Origin: Stercorarius parasiticus
Taxonomy: Eukaryota > Chordata > Aves > Charadriiformes > Stercorariidae
DNA: 64,000 bases
Direction of reading: 5' to 3'
Assembly (NCBI GenBank): GCA_013396915.1
Contig: VWZL01000113.1
Coordinates: 312,003 to 376,002 of the forward strand
In this document: positions 37,358-49,086 of the stretch, piece after piece
Numbering within the stretch: the first letter of the stretch is position 1
Layout of the letters: each line of letters opens with the position of its first letter
Position numbers and translations under genes: made by a program
The notes under the pieces: generated by a model
Told to the model about the DNA's origin: nothing
Databases searched by the model: none
Seen by the model: only the letters and a program-made list of their open reading frames with translations

Positions 37358-40300
37358 CTAAACTTTTAGCTCATATCTTGTACCCAGGTACCTTGCTGCT
37401 TTACAAAGGAGAGAGATTTAGACAGTCTACAGTATGAGATGGACCCGTGTTTGAGCTCAAGCTTCCGAAATAACAGGCCCCCTGAAGCAGACGCAAGCTT
37501 CTTTTGTACCGTCTAATTCCTTGTGATATGTGGAAACCCACGCTTGGATTTCTTTGGCAGTGACTTGCATTAAGTCATATGGAATTGTGATTTTGTATTG
37601 TTTCTATCAATTACGATTCTTGCATTCTGCACAGGACCGTAAACCTTGGGGGAATTAAACATGGGGAAAGGACTGGGCTACAGGTTTTGTGCAGAATATG
37701 AACATTGTGCAAGCCCTGATCTGGATCTTTTTGCACCCAGATTTGCCACGGCTGAGCCCCTCGCTCCAAACACCTATATGGCGCTCAGGAGGGGCACGGC
37801 AGTGGGCACATTGGATCCAACTCCCCCGCCACGTTGCCGGGTTTTGGGTCTTTTTTTTTCCTAAACGAGTTCTTTCAAGAATAGCGGGATGTTTTCTGCA
37901 GGGCTTTCTGCACATGTAGGGATCTTCATGAACCCGAGTTCTAGGTTAACAACAGTTGTTTTTATGAGATATTAAAGACAAACTCGCTGTTCAACATTAC
38001 CAAAGCACCTGAAATCTAAGTCAGAGCCTCGGCTCTCTATCAGCACAAGGTACGGTATGCACATTAAAGTCAGAGATTTTCTATCGTACACACAGGGCAC
38101 CTTTGTCAACATTTGGCTATATATTTCCATGTCAACTAGACACTGGTCACAGGAAATATCATTTGGCATAACAAATTCTGCGTGTGGCAGCACACAGCTA
38201 AAGCGCTGAAGGTAGAAGGAGCAAATAACAAGGCAATGAACATTCCTCAACAAGTGTATTCAAATGTTCTGAAGACAAAGGGAATTTGGCTCATATCTCT
38301 GCCATGTTTTCTTTCAATACAAATAGATACAAGCATTTGCATTGCAGGAGAGAAGCACTCTCACTTGAATTCACTTAAATTACGGACAATGTAGACAGTC
38401 TCCCGAAGTCCTGTGGCAGGCATGAAGAACGGATGTAAAAATCCAGCTGATATAAAAATCCTACGAAAACGCACAAAGCCCAATTCCCACTGCTGTCAGG
38501 TGCTACTTCACAAGTCGCTGCTCCAAATCGACAATGTTAATCCTGCTACGCTTTCGTCCGCATGCACAGGAGAGGCAGGGGCCCAAACGCGACTGACACC
38601 CCCAGATTCTCCTGTGTCACAGGAACCACGAGCCACTTGCGGTCTGCTCCAAAGCCTAATGAAGTTGATGGAAAAAAGACCAGGATTTCAACAGGCTCTA
38701 TCCAAACTGCGCTCATATATAGTCAAGTGCTCCCAAGTTTTCTCCTCCACCCAGGGAGCACACCTCCACCTCCTAGTAATATTCAAAGCACATGTACATT
38801 TCTGAGTTGCTGACTAGCACATTAGCTTCTCTTGCCTTCCTCTTCTTATATCACGGGACTTCTCACTGAAGAAAACATCACAAATGGGAACTTTTTAAGA
38901 ATCCCATGGCATTTAAAAGACAAATGCCTTCATACCCAGGGACTCAGATGGTGCAAGTAGCCCAAGTCTGCATGCACTGCAGTCAACAGATGCTTTACTA
39001 CAGCCTGCAACAGGGCTTGGAGTTAGGCCAGAGCTAATTGGGAAAATCACAGCTTCTGACTTGAAAAGCCTTGAAAAGCCTTCAGTGGAGGCGTTCAATT
39101 GCTACATTTCACAAATACTTAACGATTTAAAAGCAATCAAACTAACCCGACCTGGAATCATCTTAAATACCCCTTAAAGACCTTCCAGGCTGCAGTTTGA
39201 ATACGGCACCTGAATTACAAGAGGGCACTGGGCAAGTTTACAGCGGTACCCCACACAAGCATACCTTCCCTCTGCCTAAACGAACCGAGGAGATCAAAAC
39301 AGTGCAAATATGCCCTGAGCACCAAGGGAGTAAAGCAAGGACCTGCTCCACCCTTCCTTCCAGCTCCACGAGACCTCTTGCGGTTTCTTCTCAGTGGGGT
39401 CAGCTCAGCCCTTGGCAGAGCTCAGGACCGGGGTTAAAACGCTCCTTTGCAGGCCTCCCCTGTACCCAGTTCAAGGGAATGATCTCCACACAGAGCAAAC
39501 CTACGTGTTTCCGTTCTGCATCGAGGCACTTGCTCTTGGCGGGAAGTGGGGACACCTGCTTTGGGCAGGCCAGGAAAGACAAACCCGAAAGGAACCACGC
39601 TGGACCAGGAGGAGAGGGTCGGAGAGCAATGTGAGGGGCCACACACTCGGTCCGACTACCCCCAAACTCCTCGTGGTTTCGCTGAGGTCACGGCCACCTC
39701 TGTGCAGGCCTCAGAGCACGTGTGTGTCGTTGTAAGGTCACGTCCTTCGCCTGCGTCACTCCCCATTCTTCTTCTTGGGAACAATCAGGGAGAAACTCCT
39801 GCTGTTTCTTGGCTGCTGCGTGCATTTTTCATGCACGGAGAAGCACCTAGTCCATAGAGCACATTTTTTTGCTGCTGTAATCTTGATGGAAAAAGTAGTT
39901 AGTGATGGAGGAAGGAATTCAGGAGATGCCTGAGGGAAGAGAACTTTCAAATGTATTTGCACACGAGAAGCCGTGAACATGCCACCCAAAAAGTCAAGAG
40001 AAGTATTAACAAGGCAAGGGGAAAGGGCAAGAGAAGTTCCTGCCTTTCAGCAACTCGGGAGTCCTGCCTGCAGCTCAGTGTGCCCGTTCACTCCGGTAAA
40101 CCCGGACAGCCTGAAAAGGGCACTGCTCCAAGAGCAGCAGCAGACACCACAGAACTCATCCATGGGCAGTTAAGAGCTATAAAATCACCTCTGGCTGGAA
40201 AATGAGAAAACACCACGCTTCAACGTCCAGCTGCTGGACACATATGGGAGCTCGTGCAAGTGATTCCCAACTATGAGAGCTACGGACACTGCTGTAAGAG

Positions 40301-43300
40301 GGCTAACTTTCGGCCTGCTTGGCAACCAGAGCAAAATCAGATGTGCCTTTTCTCTACCACATCTTTTGCACCACCAGCCCATAAACTACTGAAAAGGGGT
40401 TTGCGACACAACCACCAAAGCCAGCTCTACTGCTGGGACCTGCGTTCACTTAACAGGGGTTCGCACATCCAGTAGGGAAAGTTAAGAGCTGTTGGTTTAG
40501 GCCGTGTTAAGTCGAGCTGCACGTGCTCACGCAGGGGCTACGAGATGTTCAGCTGTAAAAGCATAAGCGGGAGACCAGAACACAGCTGAGCCAGGGGCTG
40601 CTGCTGTGACATATGCATCTCCCGTGACTTTCCACAGATCTTACTCCGCCATTACTGGAACTAGTCAGCTGTCCCCAAACACAGTTCTGGATCTTGAACT
40701 TTGTTTTGCTTTGAAATACTCCGTCAGTTTCTTTTGACTTGTTTGACAGGAGGAGGTTGGAAGTGACTGATTTTACAGGTTCATTCACAGCACAGTGCCT
40801 TCCGCCAGGCTCAACCTGCCTTCGTCTTCTTGTTCACGCTTATCTTGAAATTCACGGTTCTGCAATTCACCATCCCCCTGAGAATAAGGCAGCAAGAGAA
40901 ATTAGCACAAACTCCCACTTTAAGGTTTTTCACAGCCACCACTCTCTTCCAGCCACCAGGTATCAAAGGATTTGCTCCTGTGTGTGCACCCAGGCCCGAT
41001 CCCAAGTCGAACAGAAAGATGAGGCCCCATAGCCTAATCACATGGGAACTGTGCATTCAATTCGGATAAAATAAGAGTATAAAGACAGGCTGGCTAGGCC
41101 GGCATTATCCGTTGCAAGGGAAATCCTCAGCACTCACAGATCACATCAACACCAACGCCGCCAGCATCAGTCAGGCTGCGTTCATTGACAGCAGCCAAGA
41201 CGGGGACCGACACATACCTACGTCCTTGTCATCTGCACAGAGCAGACACAACATCCCCGTTCAGAAGTCCAGCTGCAGCATCTTCCACCCTTGACAGCCG
41301 CTCCTCTCCCTCCCCTGCCTACACCTACAACGATGATAAATCCCAGCTTGTGAAGCTTCAGCAGTTGCACTGCTAGAGACGGAAGGCGGATTAAGCTGCC
41401 AAAGTCCACCAAGTGTTGTGGCAAACCTTCAAAGACTTGCACCCAACAGACCGACACTTTAGATGCTAAGAGTTTGCAAAAATCACAAAGACAGATAAGG
41501 CCACTTGGGGGCCTCCTCGTCTTTCTCTTCCTGAACAGCATCCCTCCAATAAACACGCATCAACGTCTGTGATGCTGTAGCCTTGAAAAGAGGAAAAAAA
41601 AAGGCACAAAACTATTAGCTAAGTACTGCATGTTACTGCATAACGGCACGGCCTGTACCTCAAGGTCCCCCCTCGCTCTCCCTGCCTGCCACTGACTCAT
41701 CTCGGCCTGCTTCACCCACCCCATGGGCGGCTGCTGGGCTGCCCGGCTCGCAAAGCAGGGATGTACCCAAGTGTCCGGGTCCTCCCTGTTACGTAAAGCC
41801 GTCACAGCTACCTGCGAAGCCGATCTGTTGCCCCGCAACCTTTACATTCTGAATTAGTATCTATTAAGACAGCTTCCTGCAACAGTGCTCATATTCAAAT
41901 CTGCTGCCGGGCTCTGTCATATGGCCAGCAGAAGTCAATAAAATGCAGTTCATCATGGGATCTGCCGTAACAATGGGACACAAACAGACTTACTCTTACG
42001 TATAGAAATGATGTCAAACAAATTAGCTTTCCCCGGGTTAGTCACACGCTCTTGCTAAGCAGGGCCCTGTCCTCTCATGTCTCAGCCCTGGTTGTGCTGC
42101 TTGTCAGATGGAGCTACGGAGAGGCATTTTTGCACACCAGTCCGGAACATGGAAGACAGAGGAAGGGTTCTTGCAGTCCTCCCCAGTAAAAAGACCCCGA
42201 ACAGCAACCCCAAGTAAAGCAAAGAGCATGACGTATTTCATGGAGCGACAGCGACAGGGACAAAGCTCTAACACTCCTGTCCCTGGATCACAACGTGGCT
42301 CCTTGCCTTGGGAAGCTGAAGGGGATGGCAGACCAATTTGCAAGCACCAACAGCTACTCCAAAGACTGGGCTTCCAGGAGCAATGCAGGTCTGAGGACAA
42401 GATACCGGCAACTCAGCTCCGGGCTCACAGACGGACGCTGCCGAGGAAGCCCTCCCATGCTGGCCACCCCGCGCTGGGTCCTCGTCAGCCTGTCTCCAAT
42501 CGGTCAACGGCAATGCCGCCATGCTGCACTTTGGTCACTCATGAGCAGGAACCACAGCTTGACGTTTGAATATTCAAAATACAGCAAACAGTATTTTTGC
42601 TTACTAGAGGACCTAAGACCGTTAAAAAGAAACGTCACTAGGAAATCTTTACACGGAAACTTGTTTGCTGACATGCACCACATAAATGCAACATGAAGTT
42701 TTCATTAAAAATTAGTGTATAAGTGACTCAACGTTAAGACACGGAATCAAAACCTCTCATTTGAATACCTCTGACCTTTCGATGAGTTGGAAAACGGAGT
42801 CCAGAGCTACACTGTGACTTCCTTTTCTATACGAACATTCATCAATTTGGAGGCCCAGCAAGACGGACAAAAAGATTTAGACTTTGGTGCTAACAACTCC
42901 TATCCTTCCACTAACAAGATGTCCAGCAAGCCTAGCAAACAACACCTTGGCTCTCTTTCCAGGCCTTAGGCGTCAGGCCTCTGCTGTTTCCCTTAAATAT
43001 AAAAGCAAAATGTTGGTCTGCAAACGGGAGAAAGGCAGTCGCCTAGATCCTGGATGGGCAGGCAAAAGGCCCAGGGTCCGTGCCAACTTAGATAAAACAA
43101 CTCGCCCTTTTCTGTGCTCCTGTTTCCTCCCGTATGATTTCACCTGGCTTCCTAGAAGAGAGGCATTCACCTCATCTCCCTGCAGTGATCTAACCTCTCA
43201 TTTAGGGATCTGCCGGCCCACACCGGCAATGGGCTCACACGCGGAGTCAAACTCCGCTCTCAACCACAACCAGCCTGTGCCCCAGCTTGTGACCCCAGCA

Positions 43301-46300
43301 GCCCCGGGAGAGCCTGCTCTTCCCATCGGCGCGGTAACAAGCAAAAGGGACCTGGCGTTAAGAGTGCTCTCAGCTCTCAGCAATAGTACAATAAACGTTT
43401 TCCTCTTCCGCACAAAGCAATGGTGTGGGCTGTGCTGTCACGCCTCCTTCAGCTTGCTAAGGGCTGCTTGTTACAGAGCCTGCTCTTGCTCCCATTCGAT
43501 TCAGCGAGAGTAGGAGCAGCCCAAAGTCTAGTCATAGTACAAGATTTTATTGCCGTCATGATAATTAATGACTACTTACACTGAGGTTTTAATGAATACC
43601 TGCACTTCTTTTTGTTTGTTAAAGAAGGAGTCCCAGATGATTTCCGGGATTTATAGTACAATAGGGACCTCTACAGGCGTTTCCCTCTTCGGAGCAAGGC
43701 TAATGACAGGACTTGTACAAGCAGCCACGCATCACTGCGGATGCCATCACAGCTCCGCAACGCAGAGAGACCACAGAGCCCTGAGCTGTGCAGACAGCAC
43801 TTTCAGTCTCTCAGTCGGCAGGTCAATTTGCTCACCGGTGCCTTCGGGCCACCAAAGTGACACCTTGAAATACAAGCAATAACCAGTACATTTTTCCCCA
43901 CTCCTCGTTTTTCTTGCTTTTGTTCTAGAGGCTGGATTCAGCTACCCCGCTGCCAGGAAGCTGTTCGGTTCCACGCCAGGAGGTACTGAAACGAGCAGGG
44001 CTATTGAAGACCCTACCTATGATGGGCTCGAGTTGACTGAATACAGTCTTCAGATTATTTATCTGCATCATGCGAATTGTCTTATTTCAAGCATTTATAT
44101 TTTGTCACGATACTTCTCCGAATAGCTCCAAAAGTTAGAATACAAAAAAATTGCATTCACGTCACACGAGACAGAGAGCTGAAATGAATATTCAAAAAGA
44201 AACTCTTGCCGTTTGGCATCAAACTTTCATTTTACCAAGACCGATCCCTTTTCCCCCCCTCTCTCAAAACCGCTAATGTATTACTGATCTACCGCAGAAC
44301 CATTTCTTAAAAGAACTCAAAGGAGCAGAACCACGTATTTGCTACAGCACTAGCAGCAGATTTGATACGTTTGACGCTTCTCCTTCATGTGACTTTTATC
44401 GCTCCCCGTCTTAGTTCTGCACAAGACATCCTCCCCAAAGCACCGTCTCGCTTCATAGGGATGCTCTAAAGGCAAACCCATTAAGGACCGCAAGCTTCAG
44501 GGGTCATGGGAGGTCTTCTGAACTTAACTGTTCAATCAATTACTTCGGCACGTTAGCCTTCCCTCTGTGGGATGCTTTTCCAACCACAGTGTATTTCATG
44601 GACCAGAAATCGCATAAAACATATAACGGGTGTAACGAATGACCACGCTATAAAATTTTGCTGAGAGCCATAAGATTTTCTGGGGGTTGGACTTTTTTGT
44701 GTGGGTTTTTTTTGCATCAAATCCAGAGTCACTAGCAAGTAACTAGTTTCGCAGCTAGTTCTTAAACCACAACCCAGCACTTACACTCAGACCACAGGCT
44801 AGTTAGCCTTGTGCTAGCCACACGAGCACAAATCAGTTTTTTCACTTTTGATATGCACCAGAAGAAGCTGGGCTGCCATAGTAAGTGGGAAGAGCCACAA
44901 ACCCCGCTGTGTTATTATGCAAAACATACTCTCGGTTACTGACAGTAAGAGAAAGCCTTCTCTGATGGCAAACTGCCTCCTGCCTACCTGCCTGCCGCCG
45001 GATCTCCAAGACCTTCTTCAGGAGCCTCCGGCACTGTCTGCAGTCGCTGGCTGGCTATTGGAAGAGACGGGCCAGTGGCCTGGCTGCTCCTGTGCCCTCG
45101 CAGCTCAGATTGCTGAATCAGCTGTGTGCAACCAGGGGCACCGCTGTTCATCAACAGTACACCCAATCAGGCAGGCAGGACAGGGACGCTGCGTACTCCG
45201 AACGTTAGCCATCAATACACTTCCTTACACTCCCTTCCAAGGTTAAAAGCAGTATTTTGAAAGGACAGTCATCTTTTCCGCAGGTTTGCATCTCGCCACT
45301 TTAAACAGACCTTGCTGGGATCAGGTCAACTGCAGGCCACCCACACACTTCAATCGAAAATGGGTGTCAAAGGACACCCGCATGGTGACTGCAGGTGCCA
45401 GGGAAGCGGGTAGAGGGCTGGGTGGATTAAGGGCAACTAGGCTCGAGAGATGTGCTGCAGGAAAAGCCGGCGTGGTTCCACCATCCGGGATCACACACAG
45501 GGCAAGTGCTCTGTCCTTCGGAGAGGCAGGTCCCAGACTTTAACGTCTCTCCCCCGGCCATGCTGAGCTGGCGCCCCAACAAAGCCGATGCAGGACTGCC
45601 TAAAAGCCACACAAGCACAGGGTCTCCTCTGGGAATGACAGTTTTTGGCACGTGCAGCTAATAGGAAGCAGAAGCTTACGACTCTTTAATTATGCCATTA
45701 CAGAAGGAGTCTGAGCCTGATAAATGAGCCAGGAAAGATGATCCTGATCCTCTGACAAGCCAGTTCTGCAGGAAATTCAGCACCGTAAGCAGCAACATAC
45801 CATACTACCCCAGTAGCATCTGCCACTTATCAAGGCAGGGCTCAGCACGGCTGACTCCACGAAGCAATCTGAGGCAACGCAGACTTCCTCAGCCGGGTCA
45901 CTGCATCAAACAGCACAGTGATTCATTCATGCAGTGATGCCTCAAACACAGCTTGGGCCTGATGAAATCCCTTAAAACTGCAATAACAACACTCTCCTCC
46001 CACATGGGCTACAGCCTGTAAACACTGAGACTGACGGAGAAAGCTGTCATCTGCGTTGATGCCACCAGCCTTGGATGTCTAAAAAGCTGGTAGCCCGCTC
46101 CGAGGTTGTACCTCAGCACCCAGGCGGCAAGGAACCCATTTCTGGAAGCCTCGGTACCATTTGGAAAAAGAAAACTAAAATAAAGCAAAGATCTCCTTTG
46201 CCTGCCTTCTTCCCATCTTCGTCTTCCATTTTATTCTCACTCTGCCCCTAACAAAGTCTCATTTTGCACGGCACAGACTCGTCCGGCATTTCGCTCTCCA

Positions 46301-47444
46301 GCTTTTCTCTCACGAGGAGAAATATCTCAGCAAACTTTGACTGGCAGCCCTTCCAAAGCTGCCTTGCACCACAAAGCAAACTAGACAAAAATATTTTCAC
46401 TATTTAGTCTCCTGTTCAATTGTGGTTTTGAAATAAACCTTCCTCTCAAGCTATGGTTAACCAAACATTAAGAAAAGAGGAAGTCACTGTGTGTTTCTAT
46501 AGGTACAGATGTCTCGCTGCAAAGAGTAATGTTTTCGAAGCAGCACTCGCATATCCCGCAAGCCAGGGCACTGGTATGTAAAGGGTACCAAAAAGGTCAG
46601 TAAAAGGAGATGCAAATGGTTAAAACCAAACAAAAATCCATCTGTCCCCGACAGCTTTCTCTGGGCAAGTGACAGTCCAGTTGTTTAAACTGCTGCCCTT
46701 AGAACCCCTTCAACAACTGCACGTACAGCCTGAGCAACTTACGTTACTGTGCCTGTCTGCTCCACGATGCAGCCTCCGCGAGACAGAAAGGTTGGTCCTC
46801 TACAAGCGAATGCAACGCTCGCAACGCGCATGCAGGAAGAGCCAACTCACTGCGGAGAAGGAAATTCACTCACATGGCAAAAGCTTTGAGGCTTTTCACC
46901 CTTTGGCCCACGTAGCTCTAAAGTTTTCTTCGAGATCGAGGAGAAAGATCTCTCACCCTTGTTTTCCTGATGACATGCATGTTTCTAATAGGTATTTCCA
47001 TTCAGTCTATCCAGCGTGTGCGTGGGGTGAAGGGTGTTTTTTGCATGTCTGTGTGTGGACGCGCAGACTGTCATTAACATCTAACTGCACTCTCGCTACA
47101 TACGCGGGACACAGAAAACGTTACGGCAACTACCGAAAGCTGACTTGGAAATCGTGAAGAGCAGCAGTTGTCCCGCAGTGGATACTAAGAAAAGGTCAGA
47201 AGAATGGAAAGGAGCTAAAAATACAGAGCTCTAAAGATTTAACTTGAGATGAAGAAAACAAAAAGGCTGAGAGTTGGAAAACCAGCTCAGTGCCTCTTAC
47301 AAAACGCTCATGTCAATGCACAGAGGAAAGGACTGGTTTCTGTCTCCGTCCAGCTCCTCACCAACAATCCTTTCTCGGTGTACGCGTGTGTCGCTTGCTC
47401 CAGTGTGTTGCATGGGGACTCCAACCAAACAGTGTGGGACGTGT

Positions 47445-47454
47445 TTTATTTATT
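47445..47454 (-). terminator. EPGN: Candidate EPGN polyadenylation signal (AATAAATAAA)
   Basis: Two overlapping canonical hexamers on the minus strand lie about 1.58 kb after the EPGN stop. This is the first clear signal I noticed downstream. A nearer variant signal could be used instead. Confidence 0.35.
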
Positions 47455-48647
47455 GGCATCAAATGGAGAGCCAAGATGACTCAGCTACTGACCAGCATCC
47501 CCCTGTGCCGGAAGCCCACTGAACTTCAGACCACTCGAGCGCCAAATGTACATTTACCTTTTCAAAACCCAGTCTTTCATACACATTCCAGTATTATTAT
47601 TGTAGTCTCACAAATACACAGGATTTTTTTCAACAAATGACATGCGTTCTGTTGTGAAAACTGACTCACATAACAAAGAAACTGAGCTTTCCAGCAGGGC
47701 ACCTAAATTTAGGAGCCCGTATCACCTCAGCAAATTGCCAAGTACCTAACTGCCTGTTTCTCGTAGGTGACCGTGCATAGCAGATGCATCTACGACGTGC
47801 AACAGCATGAAATGAAAATCTCTTAGAGCCACCTCCAGTCTCATCAGCACTGGCAAACGCTCCAACTGTCAGTGAGAAGTCACAGTTAGTGCCGCCGTCT
47901 TCAGAACCGTTTTTCTTCCCTTTTCCTTGAACAAAATCTTTTTACCTGTATGATTCTTCATAGACAAGACGAAGAAAAACAAGCATCTTATATGCAATGC
48001 GTTTGTCCAGGGTGCAACAAAATCCCTGTGGTCATTTCTTTCTTATATGAGTGGTCGGATCACGCACGTAATGTGAGAACGGAATAAAGACCGTCCCGTT
48101 TCCTGGGCAAAGCTATACTCAAGTTTCATAACAATTCCAGCTTCGGTAGGAACTCAAGTCTTGTGCTGAAATCACAGTGCAGCAAGGTAATGTTCTGCCT
48201 GAAGTTCCGTCAATCTCGTGAGCCGCTATCCGATGTCAGGGAAGAGGTGAGTTCTTTGTCATGAGCCCACTCAATAATCCATTTTGAGAAAGACGTCCGA
48301 TTCCTTTGCTTGAGGAAACAGTAAGAACTCGCCACGCCCAGAGGTGTCACGGTCTAATTTTCCAGGAATTGCTTACTCTCTATTCCTACGTTTAAGTAAG
48401 CTTTTGAGAGCCATCCGTTTTCCTCAGTCCAAAGCATTTTATGATTTTGTCCTTTATCACAACAGGAGCCTACGCTTTGCTTAGCACACTGGAGATAACT
48501 GCTGTGTTGGAAGAGGGCTGTTTATCCACACACATAGGCAGCAGACACTGAAATTAGAACCCAAACGGTTTCTTGTCAGCACGTGATCTTCAGAACACAA
48601 CTGCATTGTGAGATACGTTGTGCTTTTCCTCCAGAGAAGAAAAAAGG

Positions 48648-48663
48648 AAAAAAAAAAAAAAAA
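48648..48663. repeat. A-rich tract in probable EPGN 3'UTR
   Basis: About 16 A residues after AGAAAAAAGG and followed by GAAAAAAG. It would be a U-rich tract in the EPGN transcript if the 3'UTR reaches this far. Confidence 0.7.
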
Positions 48664-49031
48664 GAAAAAAGACAGAAAAGACCAGAGCAGAACACTGTAT
48701 TAGGGCTTGAAATGACTGGAAACAGCTAAAACCAACCAGTCCTCCCCTCCGCAAATACCAACCACAGGAGAACGTTGAGAGGGCTGCAAGTATCCTTAGC
48801 TGTTCGGACCTGCTCATCTAGCAACCTTTACTAAAAAGAGGAAGTCTTTCTTCAAAAGTGAACGGAGCCCGTCAGTCCTGCAGGAGTTCCTTTCATGTAC
48901 TCGCTCTGTCATTCCCTTTTTTTCACCTCATCAGCGAGGCTGGGGTACCTGCCAGATGTAGCGGGGTGGCCTTCCCAGCAGAACTTCCTCTCATTTACAG
49001 GCGCACTGGTAAGTGTCCCAATGCCACATCT

Positions 49032-49086
49032 TCACAACGCCGTCTCGCCCATGCAGATTTTGTAGGGCGATTTCCATTTCCTGCAT
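49032..49086 (-). CDS. EPGN: EPGN coding exon 5 (cytoplasmic tail, stop)
   Basis: This short exon follows acceptor TCCATTTTAG about 300 bases after exon 4. It encodes [17 protein letters not shown] and TGA. The C-x-K-x-K-S-P-Y-x-x-C-x-G-E pattern matches the mammalian epigen tail, and the incoming phase (one base completing Arg) is correct. At 55 coding bases it is easy to miss. The match to the family tail makes the assignment firm. Confidence 0.88.

Larger units (their letters stand above)
28377..47444. other. EREG-EPGN intergenic DNA
   Basis: About 19 kb of mixed composition without a supportable gene. It contains poly-A tracts at 29375-29391 and 31276-31302, a perfect 13-bp hairpin at 37325-37357, and one short minus-strand frame with a signal-peptide-like start at 42104-42241. 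The remaining open frames look random. Confidence 0.6.
47445..49031 (-). other. EPGN: Probable EPGN 3'UTR
   Basis: No good minus-strand polyadenylation hexamer was noticed until a doubled AATAAATAAA at 47445-47454, so the 3'UTR may be about 1.6 kb. The interval contains an A-rich tract at 48648-48663 (T-rich in the transcript). The 3' end is an inference. Confidence 0.35.

Noticed and set aside
41560..41600. Candidate EPGN last exon after a pyrimidine-rich acceptor (CTTTTCAAG), encoding a six-residue tail
   Set aside because: It is phase-compatible but gives a tail unlike epigen. The exon at 49086-49032 gives the conserved K-S-P-Y tail only 300 bases from exon 4.
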